From the NCBI RefSeq assembly GCF_034140825.1, contig NC_089036.1:25991001-26055000 (forward strand): 64,000 bases of DNA, in the 5' to 3' direction. Under the pieces are notes generated by a model, which was not told the DNA's origin, made no database searches, and saw nothing but the letters and a program-made list of their open reading frames with translations. Below are positions 45,917-56,002 of the stretch, piece by piece (position 1 is the stretch's first letter; each line of letters begins with the position of its first letter). The position numbers and the translations under genes were made by a program. Origin of the DNA: Oryza sativa Japonica Group (taxonomy: Eukaryota; Streptophyta; Magnoliopsida; Poales; Poaceae).

Positions 45917-46162
45917 TCATACTAGGACGAAGTCCGCGGCGGCGCGGCCGTCGTCGAAGTTGAGGGCGTAGCTGAGCGCGTCGTAGTGGAAGCTGAACCG
46001 GGCGTGGTCACGCCTGCCGCCGCGCCACCTCCCGCGCTCCGACTGCATCCGCCGGATCCCGGCTCGGAGCCTCCAGTAGATTCCCCGGAGCAGCCTGCCG
46101 CTGCCCCGCCCGCGCGCCACCGCGACCACCCCCGCCTCCACCGCCGCCACCACGGCCGCCAT
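45917..46162 (-). CDS. Small conserved-looking plant protein, unknown function (81 aa)
   Basis: A single exon from the ATG at 46162 encodes an N-terminal Ala/Val-rich stretch, a basic helix (RLLRGIYWRLRAGIRRMQ) and the C-terminal signature FSFHYDALSYALNFDDG. The last part (F-x-YD-x-LSYALNFDDG) is one I recall from a family of short uncharacterised angiosperm proteins. GC-rich codon use and a TATATA motif at 46318-46323 support a real gene. There are no cysteines and no clear signal peptide. No function is assigned. Confidence 0.65.
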   Translation of the reverse strand: MAAVVAAVEAGVVAVARGRGSGRLLRGIYWRLRAGIRRMQSERGRWRGGRRDHARFSFHYDALSYALNFDDGRAAADFVLV

Positions 46163-46317
46163 TTTTGTTAGTTATCCCGTCGCCCGCTGCACACGGCTCG
46201 CGGAGGGAGAGGGGCTCGATCGCTGTGGCTGCGGGCTGTGGCGGCAGTGTGAAGTGGTAGGTTTGGGCAGGCAGAGTGGGCAGAGGATATGGTGGCCGGG
46301 CGGAGCTTGGGAAAGCG

Positions 46318-46323
46318 TATATA
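46318..46323 (-). promoter_or_regulatory. Candidate TATA box of the small protein gene
   Basis: TATATA (minus TTTTATATACGC) lies about 156 bp upstream of the ATG at 46162, in an otherwise CT/GC-rich stretch. Confidence 0.4.
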
Positions 46324-46329
46324 AAAAAA

Positions 46330-47028
46330 CGATGCCTCCTTTACCTTTTTTCAACGCTTTTTCAACGCCTGTGTCTCGCTCGGTTAATGCCGTGGGACAG
46401 GAAATGGTGTACTCGTCGTCGTAGTAGTAGTCTCGTAGTAGTACAGTCGTACTAAGCGCTGAACTTCGCTGCCCTAGTGCGAGCTGGCGTTGCACTGTGC
46501 GACTAAAAGAAACAGGAATGTTCTAAAATCTACTCCTACTCCCCTGGGATAATACAGTACACTGAACAAACTAAACTAGGGTGTGATCGTTCAGAGTCAA
46601 AATTCCGATACAAATTAAGACAAAAATCAAACTTTAAAAATTGATTTTATTTTAAGACAGAATGAGCACTCCGTGTACTACTCCTCACGTCAGTGGAGTA
46701 CGCCTACGACTACTAGAGTCCGAGAACAAACATCGATCTCGTGAGGTGGTAGTACTTTTGTTGGCGAGTGTAGGCTGCTTCAGCTGCGGTTGTAGCTGGA
46801 CTGAGCGCAGGAACATGCAGCGGGACCGGGCGTTGGATTCGGGACAACGGGGGATGGACTGTGGCTGCGTGTCACGTGGGTGCGCTGCGACGGTGTAGTG
46901 GCGGGTGTGGATTGGCGAGAATTTCTTGGGCTCCCGAGCCGAGAGAGAGCTGCGGCTTGGATTCCTGGGCTATTTTTACGTCGTCCTCAGCAATAGTGGC
47001 ATCCTGCATTCCTGCCATAGAAGTTGTA
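46330..47028. other. Unassigned intergenic stretch
   Basis: No gene or transposon termini recognised. Confidence 0.35.
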
Positions 47029-48032
47029 CTGGTGTTTAGATCGAATGGTGTAAGATTTTAGTGTGTTATATCAGATATTATATAGGGTGTCGTATAGGGT
47101 GTTTAAGCACTAATAAATAAAATAATTATAAAATACGTTAGTAAACCATGAGACGAATTTATCAAGCCTAATTAACCCGTTATTAGTAAATGTTTACTGT
47201 AGCACCACATTGTCAAATCATGGAGCAATTAGGCTTAACAGATTCATCTCGCTACTTAAGATTAAGATCTTTATGTGGTACTTACTTAAAGGGGTGGTGC
47301 TAACTAAGGACAATTTGGCAAGACGGAACTGGAATGGCAGTTTAAGATGTTGTTTCTGTATAAAAAATGAGACCATTCAACATCTTTTTCTTGACTGTCA
47401 TTATGCAAAATTTGTTTGGAGAATAGTACAGTTTTCTTTTGGTTTAAACCTCCCTATTACCATATCTAAGATATGTTTGATGGTTGGTTTTTGGGGTTGA
47501 CAAGAAAATGAGTAAACTCATACTTGTTGGAGCATGAGTAGAAATGATATAGTTTTTGACAAATCACCATCTATCTCATATATGCAGGTAATATTGAAGG
47601 CAACATATTGGCTCCGATTTTAGGTAAAGCTGCAAAAGCGTGAAGATGATGGAGAGTTTACGAATGTTGCATGCCGTAAACTGGAGACGACGGTTATGCA
47701 AATATTTGCGAACCATGGATGGAGATTCACAAATAGACTTGAATAAATGTGTGCTCATTTTCTTAGTTTGGTTTTTTTATTGTTGGGTGTGTTTAATTTT
47801 ATTTGAACTTCATTCGTTGTTTGTATGATTCCTTGTAATAACTGGCTGTAGCTCTAATGAGTAAAGGCCGGAATATTTATTCCATTATCTAAAAAAACAA
47901 ATTCGTCTCGCAAACTAGTCGCAATATGTGTAATTAATTAATTTTTAAGCTTATCTTTAATACTTCATACATATGTTCAAATGTTCAATGTGACGAGGTG
48001 AAAAATTTTAGGATGAGATTTAAACATGGCCT
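47029..48032. mobile_element. MITE of the GTGTTTAG...TTTAAACA type, split by a LINE tail
   Basis: The left half carries GAGACGAATTTATCAAGCC and TTACTGTAGCACCACATTGT. The right half carries ATTCGTCTCGCAAACTAGTC, GTGTAATTAATTA and TTCAATGTGACGAGG. These are blocks in the same order as the MITE at 52420. The two halves join across the insertion 47253-47900. Confidence 0.75.
47253..47900 (+). mobile_element. 5'-truncated LINE tail nested in the MITE
   Basis: The coding remnant IKIFMWYLLKGVVLTKDNLA, then CCFCIKNETIQHLFLDCHYA, then FVWRIVQFSFGLNLP is the zinc-binding domain found after the RT of plant L1 elements. It ends in TTATTCCATTATCTAAAAAAAC, an A-tail. ATTCATCTCGC (47242-47252) and ATTCGTCTCGC (47901-47911) form the target duplication with one mismatch. 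Confidence 0.85.
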
Positions 48033-48433
48033 AAATAAAGACACTCACTCCGTAAAAAAAATAACCTAAAAATATAACCTTTCTAGTTAGGTTGAGTAGG
48101 CCACACTAGCTCTAGTAGTGTCCCAGTGGAGGAGTACTGCCACAGTTCTTCCCCTTAATTGCCTAGGACTGGCAGAGCCGGGGACAGCTTACGATTGAAG
48201 AACCGGGGGCGCAGTGAAATCGAATTGCATTTGCATGTGCACTTTTGTGTGACGGTGTAGTGTAGTACTCCGTATTGATTAGCAGAGCAGATTGGGAAGT
48301 TGATGACGCTCGAGGCGCAGATCACGGTCGCCCGCTCACAGTAAGTACTACTGCTGCTTGAATTCTCTGTTCTCTCCACAGCCACTGGTTGAGATCGCCC
48401 GAATCGTACCAAATTTGGTTTTAGCAAGATTAA

Positions 48434-48633
48434 GGGGATGTTTATATTGATGTCATTTTTTACCGCATCATTTTTTTAAAGTTGTTAAAAAAATATCTAC
48501 GTTTAGTTTGTTGCTAAATTTGGTAAATACATAAGAAATCCCGTTAAAATTTTAGCAATATTATCAAATTATCAAAATTTTAGCATTACCAAATTTTAGT
48601 AAGCTTTATTTTGGCTATAATCTAAACAAGCCC
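48434..48633. mobile_element. MITE (GGGGATGTTTA...TAAACAAGCCC) with TAA duplication
   Basis: Inverted ends GGGGATGTTTA / TAAACAAGCCC are flanked by TAA (48431-48433, 48634-48636). The 200-bp AT-rich interior is non-coding. Tourist/PIF-like by target size. Confidence 0.75.
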
Positions 48634-48639
48634 TAAAGA

Positions 48640-49664
48640 ATTGAACCGGCCGTACGGCGTTGCTGCCAGATTATTGTGAGAAGATACTCAAATTAGTGGT
48701 AGTGTTGTCTGTTTGCATAGAGTTTTGCTACAGAATGGTGGAGTATTACTTACTGCTGGTAATTTGGACGTATGCCTGCATGCCCAATTAACCCCAGTGC
48801 GGCTTTTGTGTTTCTGGGGAGCTACTGTGTTGCATTCACCAATCAGATTGAGGTGTTCATATGTCTTGATCACAGGAAGAGCAACTTAGCAGGTTCCGTG
48901 ATTTCTGTCACTAAAATAGCCGAGTACGAAATTATTAAACGGAAGCTACCACTAATAGCAGAAGATATACTGATTGTACGACGAACCTGAGCAACAATGT
49001 TGCAACCTGTTAGTATCACATAATTCAGGTAAAGATAAGCATAACAGGCAGCCAGCCCAGTCCCAAGTCCCAACACAGAAAAGCGAAAGTGTAGCTCGCT
49101 CGCTCCTTCTCTTCTCTCGGATTTAATTCGGCGACAGTTGAAATCAAATAAAGTGAGCACTGTTATTCTGACTTCGAATTGAGGCAAGAATGTTCCTGGC
49201 TTCCTGCCTTGACAAGGAGGTGCAAAGAAAGATGATTCCACAACCAAACTCTGGTGACCTTTTTTTTTGTAGTACCAACTAAATATTTGGTTTTCAGGCC
49301 ATGCCATTCCACGCTCCAAAAGTTCTTAGCTTTCTCTGTCTGATTTTAGCCCGTCTTTTAACATCGGATCGTTTGGAAAAAAGCACGGATCAATTGAGAT
49401 GCTTTTGGAGAACACATGATAAACGATCTTATCCCTGGCGGCCTTAGTACTCGAACCTTTTTTATGGTGGAAGGATCATGTTCCTGTCCCTCGCTAATGG
49501 ATAAACGAGTGGCTTGGAAGGGCCAAGAACAAATATATATGCTGCTGCCCGTGCAACTTGAAACAGTCATACTTCTAGGTTGGTAAGCAGGGCAAGATAT
49601 GGATAGACACGGCATAAGCATAACATTAACTAGTAGTAGATGAATACGTAACTTACTATCAAAA
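48640..49664. other. Unassigned intergenic stretch
   Basis: Only chance frames. No recognisable gene or repeat. Confidence 0.35.
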
Positions 49665-51147
49665 TCTATTATTATTATATTATTAAAGGAATAGAAAAAA
49701 GAGCCTCCACATTTGCTCTTATGGTCTAGAAATTCCCACATTAATCGGAGAAAAAAAAAACAGAGTTCATATAGAAATACAATTTAGAAATAGCTTAAAT
49801 TCGGAATTAAAAAATAAGTAATATTAGAAGAGGATACTAAAGTCCATATAGAAATACAATTTAGAAATAACTTAAATTCAGAATTAAAAAATAAGGAATA
49901 TTAGAAGAGGATACTAGAGTCCACATAGAAATACAATTAGGAAATAACTGAAATTCGGAATTAAAAATAAGGAATATTAGAAGAGGAGACTAGAGTCCAT
50001 ATAGAAATTCTCATATTAATCGGAGAAAAAAAAAAGCAGAGTTCATATAGAAATACAATTTAGAAATAGCTTAAATTCGGAATTAAAAAATAAGTAATAT
50101 TAGAAGAGGATACTAGAGTCCATATAGAAATACAATTTAGAAATAACTTAAATTCAGAATTAAAAAATAAGGAATATTAGAAGAGGATACTAGAGTCCAC
50201 ATAGAAATACAATTAGGAAATAACTGAAATTCGGAATTAAAAATAAGGAATATTAGAAGAGGAGACTAGAGTCCATATAGAAATACAATTAGGAAATAAA
50301 ATAAATTAGGAATATTAGAAGAGGATACTAGAGTCCATATAGAAATACAATTTAGAAATAGCTTAAATTCGGAATTAAAAAATAAGGAATATTAGAAGAG
50401 GATACTAGAGTCCACATAGAAATACAATTAGGAAATAACTGAAATTCAGAATTAAAAATAAGGAATATTAGAAGAAGAGACTAGAGTCCATATAGAAATA
50501 CAATAAGGAAATAATATAAATTTGGAATTAAAAATAAGGAATATTAGAAGTAGAGTATAAAGTCCATATAGAAATTCAGAATTAAAAAATAAGAAATATT
50601 ACAAGTAGAGTATAAAGTCCATATATGAATTTAAAACTAACTAAAATTCAGAATAAACATAATAAAATTAAAAGTAGGGTTTAGAGTTCGTATAAAAATA
50701 CAATTTACAAATAACTAAAATTCTAAATTAAGAAAAACATGGGAAGAAGTGTTTAAAGTCAATATAGTAATACAATTTAGAAGTAACTGAAATTTTAAAT
50801 TTTAAATTTAAAATTAAAGAATATTGAAAGATGAGTTTAAAGTCCACATACAAATACAATTAGAAATAATAAAAAATCAGAATTAAAAAAAATATTAAAA
50901 TACAATTCTAGAGTCCATATAGGAATATATATAATTTACAAATAACAAAAACTGGATATTAAAAATAATTAATAACTAACACTTATATAAAATACAATAT
51001 GAATATTACACATTAGTAGTTTCGTAATTTAAAATTATATTGTTATTGTAATATATTTTAATAATATAATGAGAAAACATATATGCTATTATATAAGAGA
51101 AAATATAATGATGCTAGCAGCGCAATCTGCGCGGACCACCGTGCTAG
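49665..51147 (+). mobile_element. Non-autonomous Helitron
   Basis: It begins TCTATTATTATTATATTATT right after an A. It ends with the hairpin GCGCA-ATC-TGCGC at about 51119-51131, then GGACCACCGTG and terminal CTAG right before a T. TC at the 5' end, a hairpin about 12 nt before CTRR at the 3' end, and insertion between A and T with no target duplication are the Helitron marks. It is 1,483 bp with no Rep/helicase gene. The interior is almost entirely the tandem repeat below. Confidence 0.75.
49760..50640 (+). repeat. Tandem array inside the Helitron, unit about 80 bp with about 275-bp higher-order repeat
   Basis: Units contain GTCCATATAGAAATACAATT, then TTAAATTCGGAATTAAAAA, then AGGAATATTAGAAGAGGA. 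The larger period is shown by ATTAATCGGAGAAAAAAAAA recurring 275 bp apart (about 49740 and 50015). Units decay towards the right, to about 50950. Confidence 0.85.
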
Positions 51148-51425
51148 TTTAATTTAATTATGAAGATAGTTTAACATAGACTATTAAAAAGGGCGTGGCT
51201 CCAGGAATGTCCGCTCATTTTTTACGTCACTTAAAAGTAAAAAAAAATATCATAATATCACTATCTGATACGTTACTTTACATATGCAAATTAAAATTTA
51301 ACTTACACAAGTAAAAAAAATGATAAAATTGTAAAAAAATAAATAAAATAGAACTCATAATTTAGGGTTAAATTTATTATTTGTTTTCTAATTATATAAG
51401 TCAAACTTGAATTCGAAATTATATG

Positions 51426-51640
51426 GACCCCGTCGGTTGGTCTAGTCTTATTATAAGCCATAACGGCTTATTAGCGATTAAAAAAATGATAAGTGAGTAA
51501 AACTTTTGTATATATGTTCCTAGTGATTGAAAAGCTAAAGTTTAAAAAAAACTATGTTGAAAGAGAATCAAATTCAAAATTATGTTTTAAAATTCAAATT
51601 TTGGCTTTGGCTTATAAGCCATAGAGCAAACGATGAGGCT
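51426..51640. mobile_element. MITE, CCCATCG...CGATGGG family, copy 2
   Basis: It runs from CCCCGTCGGTTGG to CAAACGATGAGGC, with AGTAAAACTTTTGTATA and TTCAAATTTTGGCTT in common with the copy at 27806. The ends are approximate. Confidence 0.6.
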
Positions 51641-51646
51641 AGAATA

Positions 51647-51745
51647 CTACTTCCGTCTCAAAATATAAACATTTTTAGCTATGAATCTGGATAATTGTGC
51701 GTCCAGATTCATAGCTAAAAATTGTTATATTCTGGATGGAGGTAG
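51647..51745. mobile_element. Short Stowaway-like MITE, right part included in the tandem duplication
   Basis: The ends CTACTTCCGTCTCAAAATAT and TATATTCTGGATGGAGGTAG are inverted repeats flanked by TA. The interior has the inverted pair TAGCTATGAATCTGGA / TCCAGATTCATAGCTA. The left breakpoint of the 4,283-bp duplication lies inside it at 51720-51723, so its last 22 bp reappear at 56007-56028. Confidence 0.75.
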
Positions 51746-52419
51746 TAACAATCATATAATATGATTATTGTATTATTTTTTAAAAAAAATAATTGATTTT
51801 GAAATTACATGCACAAGTGGATGCTATACTAAGTTTGTCACAATTCACCGTACTTTTTATGCCACGCTTGCGAGCCACAACTTAGCTAGTAAAATTAAAT
51901 TGTACCACACTTTGATGAGTTGATGACATGTGGGACCCAAATAGATGAGAAGTAATCTTGCCACAAGTGTGGCTATAAACCAAATAATAGGCTAACTTGG
52001 TCAAACTTGACTAACCTAAGATGTGGTAATCTTTGGTAAACTTTAGGAGCAAACCAAACATCTTTTCACTCAAGGAACAAAAACTCATCTCCGTTCGAGA
52101 TCAAGAGATCAAGTGGCACTTGATTGAGGAGAAGAATTCCAAGAAGTTGAGCAGATCTGCAAGAGCGGCGGCACATGCAAGAATGCAGAAGGCCGGGTCC
52201 CCTGTGGAACACATCAAGGCTAGGCAAGGACAGACAGGCACCGGTAAAGGTCAAATCGACGCGAGCGCGCGTTGCCGTGCGGGCTGCGGGCTACGGCCGG
52301 AGCCCGGAGCGGATGGCCGTAGGTGGTGACATTGGCTGTCCTGCACTCCTGCTACTGCTAGGGTGAGGGTGGGGGAGCGCTCTGGGACCAACCCCGTTGG
52401 TTCAAAAAAAATTTGGTGT

Positions 52420-52710
52420 GTTTAGTTTTTTTTAAATATATGGACATACATTCGAAGTATTAAACGTAGACTAATAACAAAATAAATTATAGATCATACA
52501 TGTAAACTGCAAGACAAATTTATTAAGTTTAATTAATTTGTCATTAGCAAATATTTAATGTAGCATCACATTGGTTCAAAAGATTCGTCTCGCAATTTAC
52601 ATATAAATTGTGTAATTGGTTTTTTTCCCCACATTTAATATTTTATTCATGTGTTCAACTATTTGATGTGACGTTTTTAGTCAATTTTTTTTTAATTTAA
52701 ACAAGGACTC
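52420..52710. mobile_element. MITE of the GTGTTTAG...TTTAAACA type (copy in duplication unit 1)
   Basis: It runs from TTTGGTGTGTTTAG to ATTTAAACAAGGAC, with internal AATGTAGCATCACATTGGTT, GATTCGTCTCGCAATTTACA and TTTGATGTGACG. These blocks are shared in order with the element at 47029-48032. The ends are approximate. Confidence 0.65.
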
Positions 52711-53185
52711 TATTTAGATTCATTTTAGATAGAGTTATATCTTTAAAAATATCTAGCTCTAAAAATAAATTTAGACAACAAAGATACATGTGTGTTTAGA
52801 TTTATTGTAGATTTAAAATTTTTTGGACAGTAATAATAGACTAGTTATTTTCTTTTTAAACGGAAAGGGTAGAGTTCTAGTACTAGTCTACGAGACGTTT
52901 TGGATGCACTTCGGCTCCACCGCCCAAATCCACCCCGAGATCTAGCGCGCCCTTCCATCCAACGACCCGCGCCCCAACCCCAGACATGCCGATGACTCCT
53001 CCGTCCAGTCCTCCTCGGCCATGGCCTATGGATTCCAACGGTCCTACTCCTACCAAGCTGTGGACTGTGGAGTGCAGTAGATCAGCTCATCATCAATCAT
53101 ATCCATGGGCCATGGCCCTCGTTGATTGAGCTTCTTTTTCCTTCGCCAGAAAAGGCATGTAAAGAAAATGGGACGCTATCGGTTA

Positions 53186-53399
53186 GAGCAAGTTCAATAG
53201 TATAGCTAAACTAATAGCTCATTTATACAATAGTTACATATTACACTATTAATATCTGGTCTCATCTGTCATACACACTGTATCTTGGAATTCGTGCTAC
53301 AGCTAGCTACAAATCTGTAGCCCGCTGCCCTTCTCTCTTCTCATTTATCTTCTTAAAATATATTTGCAGCTGGCTTATAGACTGCTATTGTACCTGCTC
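53186..53399. mobile_element. Tourist-like MITE (GAGC...GCTC family), member 4
   Basis: It starts GAGCAAGTTCAATAGTATAG, ends GACTGCTATTGTACCTGCTC, and is flanked by a perfect TTA duplication (53183-53185, 53400-53402). It is 214 bp and its identical copy lies at 57469-57682. Confidence 0.85.
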
Positions 53400-53555
53400 T
53401 TAAGGTCACACGATCCATGCACGCCATACTTATACTCCCATGGTAAACTTGCGTATGTACTGTGTCTGTACTGTACTGTACTAGTGTCTACTAGCATACT
53501 TACTATTGTAGAACGGCATGTTATGTATACTCGTGCTTGGAGCCCATCCCTCGTA

Positions 53556-54745
53556 CTCCCTCCGTTTCCTTCCGTTTTGTCGGAGGGTGAACTCCTCAAA
53601 CGAGGGACCGTGGAGCCCCTTTCCGGTTCGGACCGGGGACACGGGTGAAAGATCGAGGATCAATGAGGAAAAGAGAGGGGGATCGGGCCCCTCAGGAGGA
53701 TCGGGCCCCTCAGGAGTGATGGAAAATGCAGATGGTTTAGACATATTCGGGCCGTTTCTGTATGTGGTTGATCTTGGTGGAAGGAATACAAGAGTTTTTT
53801 GTTTTTTTGGGATTCGTCCCCCACTCCACTGGGCATGGATCTCCTTTTATATCTTAAGGGGTTACCACAAAGACCCAAAACCTAGCTTTAAGAGTAAGGA
53901 AAACATTCTTTATAGACAATTAATGCGTAACTTGTCTTCGGACGTGCAGAACCATGCGCGCCTTACCGCAGTATGGGCACGTCCCACCACACCGAACGAC
54001 ACGGGCGGACACCCGCATCATTCCTTCTTTGACTAACGACGACTTCCTCCCGTCCGTTCCCACCGGTCAGCCATGACCACTTTGAATGGACCGGTACGAG
54101 GGGATTTGGTCTGGATCCAAACTTAAGACAAAAAGCCCATCATTAATGGCAATTTAGACGGAGCATGGCGCAGGCCATGCTCCCTGACAGCAGTAGGCGC
54201 ACGCGCGAGGCGCTCTGCCCGCGATCACATCAATCATTCCGACTTTGGGCGGGCGAGTAGTGCGCCTACATGCCGCATTTAATGCGACCTGTCGCGCCAA
54301 CTCCTCTAATAAATGCAGTGGGTTGGCGTTGGACACGCCCGCCCAAACCATGCACGCGTGGCCGTGCATGGAGGGGGTCGGGGCGGCCCGACCCCTTTCG
54401 TGGGGTACAACCAACACACCAGCCCCGGGTGCAACCCTTCTCAGGTCAGAAAGCGCCACGTGGGTTTGAGGCGGCCTTTTTCCCCCGTACGAAGTATCCC
54501 GGACCCATATTATCTACACGTTTCATATTATAAATTGTTTTAATTTTTTTTCTAATCGAACTAAGTATGATCAAGTTTATAGAAAATTTTAGTAACTTCT
54601 ATAACACCAAAGTTTTACTATAACTAAAATTTAATATATTTCGATAGTATATTTTTTTTAAAAAAATATGTTATATTTTATTATAAACTAGGTTAAACTG
54701 AAAGAAGTTCTATTAAGAAAAAGTTAAAGCGGTGGTAGTTTTGAA
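53556..54745. mobile_element. Stowaway MITE split by the solo LTR
   Basis: CTCCCTCCGTTTC at 53556 is preceded by TA. Past the LTR, CATATTATAAATTGTTTTAA, then GATCAAGTTTATAGAAAATT and AAAAGTTAAAGCGG continue the common rice Stowaway consensus as I remember it. The right terminus is eroded. Confidence 0.7.
53578..54518 (+). mobile_element. Solo LTR of an LTR retrotransposon, inserted in a Stowaway MITE
   Basis: It begins TGTCGGAGGG and ends ATTATCTACA (TG...CA), with a perfect 5-bp target duplication CGTTT (53573-53577, 54519-54523). It is 941 bp with a TTTTATATCTTA promoter-like motif and no internal coding region. A clean TG-CA unit with target duplication is the mark of a solo LTR left by recombination between two LTRs. 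Family not assigned. The intact duplication suggests modest age. An identical copy lies at 57861-58801. Confidence 0.85.
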
Positions 54746-54749
54746 CAAT

Positions 54750-55880
54750 TTGGCGTGTTCAGACCCTTCATTCTGTGCATGGTCTTCGTGTTCCTACCAA
54801 ACAGCACAGCAGGTGAAAAAGGTCAGGGACCAACACGACAGTGCCATAGTGGAATCTTTGCTGTTACTCTTTCTTTCTACAGGGTCACGTACTCACTTCA
54901 GTGTTCAGTCTTCAGATGTTGTACAAGAGAAGCATTTGTTTTTCTCAGCAACGTTACAAACGCTCGGGCCTCGGTATTATTGTCCCTCCTCCGAGACGGT
55001 TGCTGTATTCATACACACCGTGCCATTTGCTGACTTGCAACCGGAGCTAGAGAAATGGCTTTGCTTGTGCCTACGACGAATGCAAACAGTTGGATCGATC
55101 GTTTGATCGCGCAGGATGAGCACGCGCGCGCGAGATGGATCTGCGCATCGTGGGATCGATGGTGATGAGCTTTGGGGGGTGAGGGTCTTCGTGGATGAGG
55201 TGAACACCTTCCTCCACTGTGGACCAAGCACCGGTGGTCTCCCTCGCTGTACTCTCGCTTGCCACGGTGAACCCCTCTCTCCTTGTGCTTCTGATCGCAC
55301 CGAGTGCTAGGCCTCCTCCGTGCTCGCTGCCTGCAATGGGCCCGTTCCTCCTCACTGTCATGCCACCGCCGCCGCTGCGTAGAAGAGGCACGAGCAGGGT
55401 ACGACTTACCGTACCACGGTTATTAGCCTTACCGCGGGGGTACGGTAATATAAATACCACGGTAACCTCCTTAAATTTAAATAAATTTAAAAAATAATTT
55501 GAATTTTTGATAAATTTTGTACGGTTTCGTACGGTTTTTCGCGGTTACCGCGCGGTAACCGTGCTTACCGCCGGAGCGCAATAACCCCGCCCCCGACGGT
55601 TTGGGAAACCCTGGGCACGAGAGGCCGGGCCAGCCAGTGAAAAAACATGGGGGAGAGAGAGAGTAGGGTAGAGAAGGAAGAAGAGAGATGGAATTTGATG
55701 ACTAGCATGCCAAGGGGGCCTAATGGACGATCGATCGCCAGGGCGATCGCCCAGCGATCGGTCCACCCCCCCTGCCCCCGCTCCCTTCTCCTCTTCCTCC
55801 TCCCCTTCTTCTCTTCCTATTACAGTACACCAAATTTTTTTTAAAAGAATAAAAAGTTAGAAAAATTTATGTATAAAAAA
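54750..55880. other. Unassigned part of the duplicated segment
   Basis: There is an inverted CCGTACCACGG / CGCGGTTACCGCGCGGTAAC-rich block near 55395-55580 that could be an uncharacterised MITE. No gene is recognised. Confidence 0.35.
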
Positions 55881-56002
55881 TTTGAATTCAAATTCAAATT
55901 TGAATTCAAATTCAAATTTGAATTCAAATTCAAATTTGAATCGGGTAATTTTAGGTGTATAAACTTTAGATGTATAGAAATACTATATATAGAAAATATT
56001 TG
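55880..56002 (+). repeat. GAATTCAAATTCAAATTT array, first instance
   Basis: Palindrome-rich AATTTGAATTCAAATTCAAA units are followed by TAAACTTTAGATGTATAGAA. The array is cut by the duplication junction at 56003. Confidence 0.8.

Larger units (their letters stand above)
51720..56002 (+). repeat. 4,283-bp tandem duplication, copy 1
   Basis: Every stretch I compared between 51720-56002 and 56003-60285 is identical at a constant offset of 4,283 bp, including homopolymer runs and all open frames. The edges are marked by AATT at 51720-51723, 56003-56006 and 60286-60289. The sequence left of the first AATT (GCTAAA) and right of the last (ATTTGAATTC) is unrelated to the junction. The segment contains MITEs, a solo LTR and unassigned DNA but no complete gene. 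Confidence 0.95.

Noticed and set aside
49760-50640. Possible CRISPR-like direct repeats
   Set aside because: Units are contiguous and decaying with no unique spacers; this is a tandem array inside a Helitron of a eukaryote.
53518-54036. 172-codon frame (and its copy 4,283 bp later)
   Set aside because: It lies across the solo LTR and the MITE; not a gene.
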